Notes: generated by a model not told the origin, from the sequence alone. DNA of 64,000 nt from Hymenobacter sediminicola (GCF_014250515.1 NZ_CP060202.1:431001-495000); one strand, 5' to 3'. Shown: positions 43,147-51,973, numbered from the stretch's first letter. Numbers and translations are program-made.

Positions 43147-43226
43147 CGGAATATAGCCACCGCAGAATAGACAAAAGCCGGCGTTTCTGCGTATGCGGGG
43201 CACACGCCTGTTTTCGTTCCTGCCGT

Positions 43227-43634
43227 ATGCATCTCTCCCGTCCCTTCCTCACTCTGGCGCTATTGGCCACGCTGGCTGCTGGCTGCGCCCGCCGCAACAA
43301 GAGTATCCCCGAAGCCAAATCGGTGTCAACGGCGCCTACCGTGACGGCCACTGCCGCCCGCGACCTGACTGATGTGATGACTGACGAACTAAAGCTGCGC
43401 CCCGATCAGCAGCAGAAAGTACGCGCCATCCTCACCACCACTGCTGAGCAGGTGAACACCGCCCGGCAACAGAATGCCAACAATCGTCCGGCCCTAATGG
43501 CTGAGCTCAAGCGCATCAATGTCTCTTCCGATAAACAGATGCAGCAGGTGCTAACTTCTACCCAGTACCAGCAGATGAAAGCCAAGCAGCGCCAGATGCA
43601 GGCCGAAATGCAGAACCGTAAAGCCGGCCAGTAG
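43227..43634 (+). CDS. Small lipoprotein, Spy/CpxP-like helical
   Basis: A 135-residue exported lipoprotein (lipobox LAAGC, C20). The mature part is nearly all helix: LTDVMTDELKLRPDQQQKVRAILTTTAEQVNTARQ, then a second Gln/Lys/Met-rich helix MQQVLTSTQYQQMKAKQRQMQAEMQ. The layout, with repeated L-x-x-x-Q spacing, is reminiscent of Spy/CpxP-type periplasmic chaperones, but the LTxxQ motif is not exact. The function is unknown. It is 80 bp after the GMC gene on the same strand. The ATG at 43227 is chosen for the signal peptide. Confidence 0.8.
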   Translation: MHLSRPFLTLALLATLAAGCARRNKSIPEAKSVSTAPTVTATAARDLTDVMTDELKLRPDQQQKVRAILTTTAEQVNTARQQNANNRPALMAELKRINVSSDKQMQQVLTSTQYQQMKAKQRQMQAEMQNRKAGQ

Positions 43635-43814
43635 CCCGCTGCTTAGGCTCTGGCTAAAACGCCCCGGTCCGCCAGCTTGCTGCTGGTTGGCTGGGGCGTT
43701 TGCGTTTGTGTAGTGGCACAGTGTACAGGCAACTGTTGTGAATGGAGTTGCATCTGCCTCTGCAGCCGGAAGTTCCGGTTCGCACAGCACCACCACGCTT
43801 CTCAGCCGGCAGCC

Positions 43815-44309
43815 ATGAAACGACACGTACTACTCCTCGGAATATTGCTCCTAGTAAGCAGCGCTGCTACCGCCCAAACTGTTGCGGCAGCCGAAAAACA
43901 AGCCCTTGCCAAGCAACTTAATCAGTTGCTGCGCGACCCCGCCAAGCCGAAGCAGGAAGTGAAGCTAGAGCTAGATGGCTGCCATGTGCAGCAAATCATC
44001 CGCGACAATGACGCCGATGTGCAGATGTCGCAGCCTGTAAACGTGAGCGTAAGCAAAGGCAGCTCCGACTGGGCCGTGAATGTGAGTAGTGGCCGGTTTG
44101 AGATGAAAATGGGGTTCGAGTGGAGTGAGGTCACCGGGCTGAGCTACGCGCCACAAACCGAAGACGGCCAGCATACCTACGAACTCAGCGTGAAACGTCA
44201 GAGCAAAAACAGTAACGTCACAACGGAAATGACGCTGTATACCGCCGACGAAGCGGTGGTGAAAGACGTGGTGCGCCGACTGGAAAAAGTGCGTCTGAGC
44301 TGCCGGTAG
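43815..44309 (+). CDS. Hypothetical exported protein
   Basis: A 164-residue protein with a clear signal peptide (about 1-21, SSAATAQ). The mature part is beta-rich: EVKLELDGCHVQQIIRDND, VNVSVSKGSSDWAVNVSSGRFEMKMGFEW, TYELSVKRQSKNSNVTTEMTLY, and a final helix DEAVVKDVVRRLEKVRLSC. Two cysteines, one in each half, may form a disulfide. I do not recognise a family. It lies 180 bp after the small lipoprotein and 77 bp before the DUF3616 gene. Confidence 0.75.
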   Translation: MKRHVLLLGILLLVSSAATAQTVAAAEKQALAKQLNQLLRDPAKPKQEVKLELDGCHVQQIIRDNDADVQMSQPVNVSVSKGSSDWAVNVSSGRFEMKMGFEWSEVTGLSYAPQTEDGQHTYELSVKRQSKNSNVTTEMTLYTADEAVVKDVVRRLEKVRLSCR

Positions 44310-44386
44310 CAGGTCGTTGGCGGCGGCTCACAACCTTCCGCAGCGGGTTTCGTTCGCACGGTGCTGTTCTCTTTCACACCCTACGT

Positions 44387-45493
44387 ATGCGCCGCCAGTC
44401 CTACCTGCTTCATTTCAACCCGAAACTCAGCCTGAACGCCGCCGGCAAGCACGTCCGCGACGGGCTTTCCACCGTGCTACGCACCGGCGACAACATCTGG
44501 GTAAGCTGCGACGAGCGCACCAGCATTGAGCGGCTGCGCCTGACCGGTACGCATGAGTTCGGGCAGCATTGCCGTTATCAGCTGGCCGATCTGCTGGACC
44601 TCACAAACGAGGCGGAAGACGTGGAAATCGACATTGAAGGAATGGGCGAGTGCGGCCACTATCTGTGGATTATTGGTTCGCACAGCCTCAAGCGCAAGCA
44701 GCCCAAGCCCGACGAGGAGGATGTCGCTAAGCAAATTGCGAAGCTGGCGAAAGTAGAGGAGGAGCCCAGCCGCTACCTGCTGGCCCGGGTGCCGCTACTG
44801 CTGAATCCCGAAACCGGCGACTACGAGCTGTTCAAGGAAGCTCCACACCCCACTGATTCTACGCAGACTCTGCGCGCCGCCCAGATTCGGGCCGACGACA
44901 CCACCAACGACCTGCTCGATTTGTTGGCGAAGGACCCGCACCTGAAACCTTTCATGCAGATTCCGGGCAAGGATAATGGCTTCGATATAGAAGGGCTGGC
45001 CGCTGCGCCTGATGGGCGGCTGTTTGTAGGCTTGCGCGGACCCGTGCTCCGTGGCTGGGCCATTGTGCTTGAACTACTGCTCCGGGAGGATAAGCACGGC
45101 CGTCTGCGTCTCGATGAGGTGCCTGGCGCCACGGAGAAATACTACAAAAAACACTTTCTGGACCTGGGTGGCATGGGCCTGCGCGAACTGCGCCAGCGCG
45201 GCAACGATATGCTGTTGCTTGCCGGTCCCACCATGGACCTCGACGGCACTATTGCGGTATACTGCTGGCCTGATGCACTGCGCCAGGAGCAAGACAGCCT
45301 GATTGGGCCCGATAAGTTGCAGCGCCTGTTTGATGTGCCGCATGGCTCGGGCCCCACTGCTGGCCAAGACAAAGCCGAAGGAATGGCCATACTCGATAAG
45401 GAACACGTGCTCATCGTGTTTGATAGCCCCACCGACGCCCGCAAAAGCCAGCCGCACTGCGTGGTAGCCGATGCCTACCGAGTAGAACAGTAA
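44387..45493 (+). CDS. DUF3616-family protein
   Basis: A 368-residue protein without a signal peptide. It fits the DUF3616 family: DNIWVSCDERTSIERLRL near the start, FDIEGLAAAPDGRLFVGLRGPVLRGWAIVLEL in the middle, and DKAEGMAILDKEHVLIVFDSP at the end. The spacing of these segments suggests a beta-propeller of the type seen in esterase-like phytases. An insert of about 60 residues (KRKQPKPDEEDVAKQIAKLAKVEEE) is charged and helical. The enzymatic role is unknown. The next gene on the strand follows after 120 bp. Confidence 0.85.
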   Translation: MRRQSYLLHFNPKLSLNAAGKHVRDGLSTVLRTGDNIWVSCDERTSIERLRLTGTHEFGQHCRYQLADLLDLTNEAEDVEIDIEGMGECGHYLWIIGSHSLKRKQPKPDEEDVAKQIAKLAKVEEEPSRYLLARVPLLLNPETGDYELFKEAPHPTDSTQTLRAAQIRADDTTNDLLDLLAKDPHLKPFMQIPGKDNGFDIEGLAAAPDGRLFVGLRGPVLRGWAIVLELLLREDKHGRLRLDEVPGATEKYYKKHFLDLGGMGLRELRQRGNDMLLLAGPTMDLDGTIAVYCWPDALRQEQDSLIGPDKLQRLFDVPHGSGPTAGQDKAEGMAILDKEHVLIVFDSPTDARKSQPHCVVADAYRVEQ

Positions 45494-45613
45494 ACAGCAG
45501 CTAGGCTGGCCGAAACAAAAACAACAGTTACTGCTTGCTGAGAGGCAACAACCAAACGCGCGCACTTTTGGTCCGCGTTTTCCTGCTTTTATTCCTCTCC
45601 ACACGCCACACCT

Positions 45614-46120
45614 ATGGTTCGCACCCCCGAAACCACGCACCGCATCCACTTCCAGGACTGCGACATGCTGGGCCACCTCAACAACGCCCGATTTCTAGAC
45701 TACTTCCTCAATGCCCGCGAGGAGCAGGTTATTCAGCACTACTCCCTGAACATGGGCAAACTGGCCCGCGAGCAGAACGGGGCCTGGGTGATTACCAAGC
45801 ACCACGTAAGCTACCTGCGGCCCGCCAACCACGGCGAACTGGTCCGCATTCGTACCCAGCTCATCCACTTCGATAACTCCAACCTAGTAGTGGAAATGCA
45901 GATGCTCAGCGAAGACAGCCAACGGCTGAAAGCCTTGCTCTGGTCGGAAATGGCATTTGTGGCCGTGAAATCCGGTACCCGCTCCGAGCACTCTGATGAG
46001 CTGATGGATTTGCTGGAAAAGCTGGACGTAGACGAAATTGACTACGACCCTGATGGGTTCGATGACCGGGTAAGAATGGTGCGCAAGCAACTCAAGCAGC
46101 TACGCCGCGACGAAGAATAG
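45614..46120 (+). CDS. Acyl-CoA thioesterase (4HBT hotdog fold)
   Basis: A 168-residue cytoplasmic thioesterase of the YbgC/4-hydroxybenzoyl-CoA thioesterase type. The signature HFQDCDMLGHLNNARFLDYFLNAREEQ contains the catalytic Asp (D17) and the following HxNN. The WVITKHHVSYLRPANHGELVRIRTQLIHF strands complete the hotdog. A charged C-terminal helix (about 128-168) is an extension of ordinary length. It hydrolyses acyl-CoA esters; the chain-length preference cannot be read. It converges on a membrane-protein gene across a terminator. Confidence 0.92.
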   Translation: MVRTPETTHRIHFQDCDMLGHLNNARFLDYFLNAREEQVIQHYSLNMGKLAREQNGAWVITKHHVSYLRPANHGELVRIRTQLIHFDNSNLVVEMQMLSEDSQRLKALLWSEMAFVAVKSGTRSEHSDELMDLLEKLDVDEIDYDPDGFDDRVRMVRKQLKQLRRDEE

Positions 46121-46193
46121 GCAGCACTAATGCAACTCAAGTGGCAGCTTCTGCACCAACAACCTGCTACTGTTAGCGAGCTTATATCTACAA

Positions 46194-46226
46194 AAAAGCC
46201 GGAATGCACTAAGCATTCCGGCTTTT
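46194..46226. terminator. Bidirectional terminator
   Basis: Stem 46194-46207 / 46213-46226 with ACTAA loop, A-run left and T-run right. Confidence 0.9.
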
Positions 46227-46245
46227 GCTTTCTGCCCAATTCCGC

Positions 46246-46773
46246 TTAGGGTACCAGCTGCAGCAGAAGCGCGGCATAGCGGTGATACACTACGTAAAAA
46301 CTGATATCAAACAGCAGCAGAAAAATGCCTTGCACCCATAAGGAGCGGCCAAAACCCCGGAGCCGTTCGGGTTTGAGAGCCGCTGTGCCGGCGCGGGCAC
46401 GCAGCCAGCTCCCAATGCAGATGTATGCGGCATCGAGGCCGACATTGAGCAGCAGTATCTTCTCAAAATTGAACTGAGCCGTAAGGCTGTCGGTGAGTGT
46501 GAGGCCGGCCACCTGATTGGGGTGCGCCTGCACCAAGCCCCAGACGGCTAGCAGCGCATTCACAAATCCCCACCCGATGTTCATCTGGTGAAAATAATGC
46601 TGCTCAGAACGGGTGTCCGTACGCGTGACGTAGTAGCCACTTACCAGCAGGTTGAGTAGCGCCCAGGCCCCCAATACACCCATGCCACGTTCTGCCAGCA
46701 GTTCGCGGGCTGTATTAAGCGCAGGCAAAACGGTAGCAGCCGACAACGACAGAAATACAGATGTAACTGCCAT
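46246..46773 (-). CDS. Four-helix integral membrane protein, unknown
   Basis: A 175-residue protein with about four hydrophobic segments (about 30-47, 66-82, 106-125, 146-168) and few charged residues apart from the loops. Recognisable stretches are YFHQMNIGWGFVNALLAVWGL and FEKILLLNVGLDAAYICIGSWLRARA. I know similar uncharacterised proteins only from Bacteroidota and cannot name a function. The ATG at 46773 opens the first segment. It lies 80 bp downstream of the PorT-like gene's start side on the same strand, with a terminator hairpin between. Confidence 0.8.
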   Translation of the reverse strand: MAVTSVFLSLSAATVLPALNTARELLAERGMGVLGAWALLNLLVSGYYVTRTDTRSEQHYFHQMNIGWGFVNALLAVWGLVQAHPNQVAGLTLTDSLTAQFNFEKILLLNVGLDAAYICIGSWLRARAGTAALKPERLRGFGRSLWVQGIFLLLFDISFYVVYHRYAALLLQLVP

Positions 46774-46796
46774 GCAGGAAAGGTAGAAACGGATAC

Positions 46797-46825
46797 AAAA
46801 AAGGGAAGCCGAAGCTTCCCTTTTT
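46797..46825 (-). terminator. Terminator of the PorT-like gene
   Basis: Stem AAAAAGGGAAGC / GCTTCCCTTTTT at 46798-46809 / 46814-46825 with a CGAA tetraloop, 28 bp past the PorT-like stop codon on the minus strand. Confidence 0.85.
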
Positions 46826-46853
46826 GATTATACAGAACGCAGTAGCAGTAAGG

Positions 46854-47543
46854 CTAGTTGTTGAAGCCCACGCCTACATACAGCTGGAACACGCCGTTCT
46901 TTACGTTGTCGTAAGCGCCGGCACCAGCATCTTTAGGGTCGTTGTAGATGTCGGCCAGGCCCAGGTCGTAGCGGGCACCAATGCGGGCAGGACCAACACG
47001 GCCTTCCACACCGCCTACTACACCATATTCGAGGCTATTGAGGCCTACGCTGGAAATCTGACGCTCCGTACCGGCATACTTGGCCTTCACCAGCAACGAT
47101 ACCTGCGGCCCAACGTGCACGCTCACATTATCAACAATGTTGTACACCAGCAGCACGGGTACCTGAATGTAGTCTAGGCGCGTTTCGCGCGTTTCGCCCG
47201 TGGTCTGGCCCGGCGTCGTCGACTGAACGGTGAACTGCTCAGCATCAAAGCCTTTGCGGGTGAACAGTATCTCTGGTTGCAACGACACTTTATCGTTGAA
47301 GCCAAACTGCGCATATACACCCGCGTGGTAGGTTTTCAGGCTGGACAGGTTCTTATAGGCGTCTTTGTCGCCGCCGCGCAGGTCAGCCAGATTGAAGCCG
47401 GCCTTTACACCAAACCCATTATTGCGCGAGTCGCTGGTACCTGGAGCGTAGTCTGTGGAAGAACGCGTGCCGATAGGACCGTCTTGGGCTTGAGCAGCCA
47501 TGCCAGCACCAAACAGGCAGAGGAGAAGGAAAATCTTTTTCAT
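46854..47543 (-). CDS. PorT-like outer-membrane beta-barrel protein
   Basis: A 229-residue exported protein with a signal peptide (about 1-19, MAAQAQ) and an eight-strand-type barrel: FGVKAGFNLADLRG opens it, followed by YHAGVYAQFGFNDKVSLQPEILFTRKGF, LDYIQVPVLLVYNIVDNVSVHVGPQVSLLVKAKY, VGARYDLGL-like strands and the C-terminal FQLYVGVGFNN ending in an aromatic-rich strand. This is the porin-family/PorT-like (PF13568) pattern. Members are abundant in Bacteroidota; one of them, PorT, is needed for T9SS, but this copy need not be. It is monocistronic. Confidence 0.9.
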   Translation of the reverse strand: MKKIFLLLCLFGAGMAAQAQDGPIGTRSSTDYAPGTSDSRNNGFGVKAGFNLADLRGGDKDAYKNLSSLKTYHAGVYAQFGFNDKVSLQPEILFTRKGFDAEQFTVQSTTPGQTTGETRETRLDYIQVPVLLVYNIVDNVSVHVGPQVSLLVKAKYAGTERQISSVGLNSLEYGVVGGVEGRVGPARIGARYDLGLADIYNDPKDAGAGAYDNVKNGVFQLYVGVGFNN

Positions 47544-47703
47544 ATGGAAGAGAAGTGAACGGGAGAGAAGTGTGGCTGCAAACAGAGGTAGCAGGCCGGT
47601 TTTACAGCGCTATACTTGCCCGGCCGTGTAAGTGTTGCATGTCGGCCCGAAACCAGGGCATAATTTTTTGTTGGATCTATGCCGCTGCATTGCGTGCAGC
47701 TAC

Positions 47704-47711
47704 TATCTTTG
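47704..47711 (+). promoter_or_regulatory. Exact TAnnTTTG -7 box before tRNA-Val
   Basis: TATCTTTG matches the Bacteroidota -7 consensus and lies 30 bases upstream of the tRNA. No -33 TTG has good spacing; TTG at 47671-47673 is 30 bases away. Confidence 0.5.
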
Positions 47712-47741
47712 GCGCTTTCCGGCCGCCGCCAGAGGGTTTGC

Positions 47742-47816
47742 GGGGCGTTAGCTCAGTTGGTTCAGAGCACTACCTCGACAAGGTAGGGGTCACTGGTTCG
47801 AGCCCAGTACGCCTCA
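47742..47816 (+). tRNA. tRNA-Val (anticodon GAC)
   Basis: Complete cloverleaf: acceptor GGGGCGT with ACGCCTC (one G-U pair), D stem GCTC/GAGC, anticodon stem CTACC/GGTAG with loop TCGACAA (anticodon 47777-47779), five-base variable loop, T stem ACTGG/CCAGT with loop TTCGAGC, discriminator A816. CCA is not encoded. A -7 box precedes it and a hairpin follows. Confidence 0.96.
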
Positions 47817-47840
47817 CGCATTCCTTCCCCGAATCCGAAG

Positions 47841-47862
47841 TAACCGCTCTATAGGGCGGTTA
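47841..47862 (+). terminator. Terminator after tRNA-Val
   Basis: Arms TAACCGC 47841-47847 and GCGGTTA 47856-47862, then TTTTCG, 25 bases past the tRNA. Confidence 0.75.
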
Positions 47863-47892
47863 TTTTCGTGTAAAAGCCAGCCTGCCGCTCCT

Positions 47893-48801
47893 ATGATTTC
47901 CATTGCCTGGGCTCCACTGTATGCCCATCCGCTGCCCGCCAACCACCGGTTTCCTATGCTCAAGTATGAATTGCTGCCGGAACAGTTGCTACGGGAAGGT
48001 GTGGTAGCAGAAAGCGCATTTTTCCGGCCCGTGCCACCGCCGGCTGAGGACATTATGCGCACCCACACGACCGACTATTACCAACGGCTATGTAGCGGCC
48101 AGCTCACGCGCCATGAGGAGCGCGCCACCGGCTTCCCGTGGAGTGCGCAGCTGATTGAGCGCGAAGTCATGATTCTGGGAGGCACGCTGGAATGTGCCCG
48201 CCGGGCGCTGCAGGGCGGTGTAGCGCTGAATATTGCCGGCGGCACCCACCATGCCTTTCGTGACCGGGGCGAAGGGTTCTGTTTGCTCAACGACCAGGCC
48301 GCGGCCGCCGACTATCTGCTGGCCCAGCCTGAGTTTGGTGTCAGCAAGGTGCTCATTGTGGATCTGGATGTGCATCAGGGCAACGGAACAGCCCGTATTT
48401 TTCAGCACGAGCCGCGAGTCTTTACGTTCAGCATGCACGGAGCCCGCAACTATCCGCACCGCAAGGAACAATCTGACCTCGACCTGGCCCTGCCCGATGG
48501 CACCGACGATGCGACCTACCTTAGCTTGCTACACGACACACTGCCGCGCCTGTTACAGGAGCAGCAGCCTGACTTTATCTTCTACCTAAGTGGGGTAGAT
48601 GTGCTGGAAACCGACAAGCTCGGCCACCTTGCCCTGAGCCGTGCCGGCTGCCGCCAGCGCGACGAATTCGTGCTTGGTCTTTGTCACCGCCACCAGATTC
48701 CGGTGGTGGTATGTATGGGCGGCGGCTATTCCCCGCGCATCGCCGACATTGTGGAGGCGCACGCCAACACCTTTCGCGTAGCAGCTGATTTGTGGAGCTG
48801 A
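47893..48801 (+). CDS. Histone-deacetylase-family (AcuC/HDAC-like) deacetylase
   Basis: A 302-residue zinc-dependent deacetylase of the arginase/deacetylase fold. Motifs are GGTHHAFRDRGEGFCLLND (H119, H120 as the active-site pair), VLIVDLDVHQGNGTARIF (zinc ligands D159 and H161), FYLSGVDVLETDKLG (second metal Asp) and VVCMGGGYSP. In bacteria such enzymes act on acetylated proteins, polyamines or other small amides. It is monocistronic, following the tRNA terminator and converging on the methyltransferase of the polyketide cluster with only 28 bp between stops. No link to that cluster is evident. Confidence 0.93.
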   Translation: MISIAWAPLYAHPLPANHRFPMLKYELLPEQLLREGVVAESAFFRPVPPPAEDIMRTHTTDYYQRLCSGQLTRHEERATGFPWSAQLIEREVMILGGTLECARRALQGGVALNIAGGTHHAFRDRGEGFCLLNDQAAAADYLLAQPEFGVSKVLIVDLDVHQGNGTARIFQHEPRVFTFSMHGARNYPHRKEQSDLDLALPDGTDDATYLSLLHDTLPRLLQEQQPDFIFYLSGVDVLETDKLGHLALSRAGCRQRDEFVLGLCHRHQIPVVVCMGGGYSPRIADIVEAHANTFRVAADLWS

Positions 48802-48829
48802 GAGGTGGAATGGCGACAATGTGAATCCG

Positions 48830-49576
48830 CTACCTAGTTTGCTCTTCTGGGGCTGGGCTACTCTTGTGCTCCCGCCGAAGAATCAACTGCCAGCGGAAGG
48901 CCCACCGCCAGCGCAACGCATAAGTTGTGATGCCTGCTGCAGCTAGCAACTGTTGCCAGTCGGGGCGAGTGAAGGCACGGGCTACGGATAGGGGCGCATC
49001 GTGCTGCACAAGGTAGGAGCCCCGAAACAGGCGCGTCAGCCAGCGGATGCTGTAATAAGCCAGCGGGTGCCGGTGCAGGTCGTTGATGATGACCGCCAGA
49101 CCCGCCTGCTGCTGCCACTGCGGAAGCAGCTGCGCCAGCGCCGCATCAGAGAAATGGTGGCAAAACAGACTGCAGGTCAGGATATCGAAGGGCTGCTGCT
49201 GAAAATCGGCGGAAAAGATGTCTTGCTGCCGAAATCTGATTTCAGGATAATTCCGGGCTTTTCGAGCCGCATACTCCAGCATAAATGGGTTGGCATCAAT
49301 ACCGACCAGTTCTATGGGCACTGCGTGTTTCCGGGCCCAGCGGGCAATATGCCGCAACGTGTCGCCGCCGCCACTACCTAAGTCGGCGAGGCGAAGTGGG
49401 CGGTTTTGAGGAAACTGGGGCCGCAGCTTTTCCAGGGCATTCAGTACCGGCGCGTAGCCTCCCAGCCAGGTGTTGATGGTTTCCAACTCGTCGAGGTTGC
49501 GGCGCAACGCGTCCGACGCCAGCGACAGGTCGTCCATCAACTCCTCTTCCGTCGCACGGCTCGAAAAATCAGGCAT
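48830..49576 (-). CDS. Class I SAM-dependent methyltransferase, polyketide cluster
   Basis: A 248-residue methyltransferase. The SAM-binding motif I is LRLADLGSGGGDTLRHIARWA, followed by ELVGIDANPFMLEYA (motif II acidic) and FDILTCSLFCHHFSDAAL (motif IV region). It begins 26 bp after the type III polyketide synthase stop on the same strand. In the Streptomyces griseus srs operon a methyltransferase (SrsB) methylates the alkylresorcinol made by the PKS, so an O- or C-methyltransferase acting on the polyketide product is the natural guess. It is the last gene of the cluster. Confidence 0.92.
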   Translation of the reverse strand: MPDFSSRATEEELMDDLSLASDALRRNLDELETINTWLGGYAPVLNALEKLRPQFPQNRPLRLADLGSGGGDTLRHIARWARKHAVPIELVGIDANPFMLEYAARKARNYPEIRFRQQDIFSADFQQQPFDILTCSLFCHHFSDAALAQLLPQWQQQAGLAVIINDLHRHPLAYYSIRWLTRLFRGSYLVQHDAPLSVARAFTRPDWQQLLAAAGITTYALRWRWAFRWQLILRREHKSSPAPEEQTR

Positions 49577-49602
49577 AGCTATACCGATGAAGACATGGCC
49601 GG

Positions 49603-50709
49603 CTACACCACGCGCAGCAGCATGGCCTCCAGCGTGAGGCCGGGCCCGAAAGCAAAGCTGAGCACCGGGGCGCCGCTGTCGGCTGCCGTGAAACCGGCCA
49701 GCAATTCGCGCAGTACAAACAGCACCGTTGCCGACGACATGTTGCCGTATTCGCGCAGCACGTGGTAGGCCGGCCGGTTGTCCTGGGTAGTGAGGCCCAG
49801 TTCCTGCTCAATGGTTTCCAGAATGCGCCGCCCGCCCGGATGAATGGCGAAATGCCGGATGTCGCGCAGCTGCACGGGCAGGTTGCGTAGCAGGTCGTCG
49901 GTGAGGCGCCGGATGCCGCGCTGAATCAGCTTGGGAACGTAAGAAGAGAGGGTCATCTCAAATCCGAAGTCGTTGACGTGCCAGGCCATATCAGCGTGCC
50001 CGTCGGGCTCCAAGCCACAGTGGAAGGCTTCCAGGGCTAGGTGCGGACGGTCGCCGGAGGGCCGACCCAGTACCAGAGCCGCCGCCGCACCGTCGCCGAA
50101 TAACGCGTTAGAAATGAGGTGATCTTCTTCGTGATGCTTCTGGAAGTGAATGGTACACAGCTCCGTGCAAACTACCAGCACGCGGGCGTCGGCGTCGGCC
50201 CGGCAAATGGCATCGGCCAGCTTCAGAGCATTGAAGGCAGCATAGCATCCCATAAAATTCACGCAGGTGCGCTGCACATCAGGCCGCAGCCCCAAGCGGT
50301 TTACCAGCTCAATATCCAGCCCTGGCGCATACATACCCGTGCAACTCACTGAAATCAGGTGTGTCAGCGAATTGGCAGGCACGTCAGGTGCTTGGCTCAG
50401 GCAGCTCTCAGCAGCGGCGGCAGCCAGCGGCAGTGCCTCCTGGCGGTATATCCGCATCCGGGCTCCTACCGACGGAAACGGCTCCAGGTCCGGTGTATTG
50501 GGAAAGAAGGTGAATTCGCCGTTGGTGCGGCCGTAATCGGGTAGCACGGTATAGCGGTGCCCAATGCCCGACACCCGGTAGAGGGCCCGCAGCTTACGGG
50601 TCTGGTCAGTATCGAATTGCAGGGCGCGGGCCATGAAATCCCCGATCTGGGCTTGTGGAAGACGGTGGGGCGGGTTGGCCGTGCCAATGGCACTCAGGTA
50701 GCTGATCAT
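49603..50709 (-). CDS. Type III polyketide synthase (chalcone/stilbene synthase family)
   Basis: A 368-residue homodimeric ketosynthase that extends an acyl-CoA starter with malonyl-CoA and cyclises it. The triad is complete: C155 (CVNFMGCYAAFNALK), H290 (HFAIHPGGRRI) and N323 (REYGNMSSATVLF); GDGAAAALVLG and the final LSFAFGPGLTLE are family hallmarks. It groups by pattern with bacterial alkylpyrone/alkylresorcinol-type enzymes rather than plant ones, but the product is not predictable. It is flanked by a flavoprotein (upstream) and a methyltransferase (26 bp downstream) on the same strand. The ATG at 50709 is preferred to a TTG six codons upstream. Confidence 0.95.
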   Translation of the reverse strand: MISYLSAIGTANPPHRLPQAQIGDFMARALQFDTDQTRKLRALYRVSGIGHRYTVLPDYGRTNGEFTFFPNTPDLEPFPSVGARMRIYRQEALPLAAAAAESCLSQAPDVPANSLTHLISVSCTGMYAPGLDIELVNRLGLRPDVQRTCVNFMGCYAAFNALKLADAICRADADARVLVVCTELCTIHFQKHHEEDHLISNALFGDGAAAALVLGRPSGDRPHLALEAFHCGLEPDGHADMAWHVNDFGFEMTLSSYVPKLIQRGIRRLTDDLLRNLPVQLRDIRHFAIHPGGRRILETIEQELGLTTQDNRPAYHVLREYGNMSSATVLFVLRELLAGFTAADSGAPVLSFAFGPGLTLEAMLLRVV

Positions 50710-50857
50710 TCGGTGCAGTATACGCAATTAGGAGGCGGTCAGAACAGGGCAGGGGCAGAATGCAAAAAAACTATACGGTGCTACAACCTATGCAGCGCCA
50801 TTTGCTACTCAGCACGTGTAGCAGCGTGTTACTTACGTTATTTTATTCGATGGAGAA

Positions 50858-51973
50858 TCAGAAAGCGGTGCCGTGCGTACGACGCATAAGGGCCTGTACG
50901 CCATCTTGCCAATGGCGCAGGCCGCCTACTACCGCCTCACTCAGCACAGGCCGCCCGAATAGGCCCTGTACCAGCCGTCCCACTTGCAGCCGCTGCCCAA
51001 ACTGTGCCTGCCAGCTGTGGCGGTAGCGCGTTTCCAATGTCGTGCGGGTGATACGGCCTTGCAGAAACTCATGCAGGTGGGTGCTGGCCAGATAGGCACC
51101 GTGTATAGCCATAGCCATACCGTTGCCGCAGAGCGGCGTAATCAGGCCAGCTGCGTCGCCGCAAAGTAGCATGTGGTCTTCCACACAGCTTTTGGGCGCG
51201 AAGGAAATTTCGTTGATGACTTCCGGTTGTGGATACAGAAACTCGGCGGTTTCCAGAATTCGGCGCAGGTGTGGATTGCGGGCCAGTACATTCTGTTCCA
51301 GTGCGGCAATGGTGCCCTGCTGCTTCAGGTTGTGGCGCGTGGTGAGGTAGCAGAAGCAGTAGCGCCCGTCTTCCACCGCCGAGATGCCCGCGTAGCCGTC
51401 CTCAAAATTATGCAGCGCAATCTGGTCAGTCGGGTAGTCGAGGCGCAGGTGGTGCTTCACACCGAGGTACGGAGAGCGTTGCTGAAAAAATGGCCGTTGC
51501 AATTGCCGGTCGAGGGCACTGCGCTTGCCGAAAGCCCCCAGCACAACGCGTGCTTCCAGTTGCTGCCCGTCGGCCAGCGTTGTGATGTGGCTGTCAGTGG
51601 CTGACGCATAGGCTACCGCTGCCACGGTAGTCCGCTGGAGCACCACAACGCCACGGGCCTCTGCCAAGCCCGCCAGATGATAGTCGAGAGCGAAGCGGCT
51701 GATGCCGAATCCACCCATGTCAAGCGGGGCGGATAGCGTGCGCCCCGCCGGCGACGACAGTTGAAACCGGGTAATCCGGGTTGGGCGCAGCTCCGCCGGA
51801 TCGGCATCAAGGCGGCGCAGATACGGCAGCACTTCGTTGGAGATATACTCGCCACACACCCGATGAAACGGATAGTGCTGCCGTTCCACCACCGTTACGC
51901 TGTAGCCACGGTCTCGTAGGTCGAGGGCAGCGGTGAGGCCTCCCAGGCCGCCGCCAATAATGAGAACGTCCAA
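50858..51973 (-). CDS. FAD-dependent oxidoreductase (geranylgeranyl-reductase/hydroxylase-like), polyketide cluster
   Basis: A 371-residue flavoprotein: FAD-binding MDVLIIGGGLGGLTAALDL (residues 1-19) with VVERQHYPFHRVCGEYI, and the second motif MLLCGDAAGLITPLCGNGMAMAIHGA. This matches the UbiH/geranylgeranyl reductase group of FAD monooxygenases/reductases. The start is a TTG at 51973: no ATG or GTG lies between the upstream stop region and the dinucleotide-binding motif, which must be near residue 1. It is first in the cluster, 148 bp before the PKS gene. The analogous SrsC is a flavoprotein hydroxylase acting on the resorcinol ring. Confidence 0.9.
   Translation of the reverse strand: MDVLIIGGGLGGLTAALDLRDRGYSVTVVERQHYPFHRVCGEYISNEVLPYLRRLDADPAELRPTRITRFQLSSPAGRTLSAPLDMGGFGISRFALDYHLAGLAEARGVVVLQRTTVAAVAYASATDSHITTLADGQQLEARVVLGAFGKRSALDRQLQRPFFQQRSPYLGVKHHLRLDYPTDQIALHNFEDGYAGISAVEDGRYCFCYLTTRHNLKQQGTIAALEQNVLARNPHLRRILETAEFLYPQPEVINEISFAPKSCVEDHMLLCGDAAGLITPLCGNGMAMAIHGAYLASTHLHEFLQGRITRTTLETRYRHSWQAQFGQRLQVGRLVQGLFGRPVLSEAVVGGLRHWQDGVQALMRRTHGTAF

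Noticed and set aside
47742..48801. tRNA-Val as an integration site
   Set aside because: No repeated tRNA 3' end, integrase or foreign-looking composition follows; the next gene is an ordinary deacetylase-family gene.
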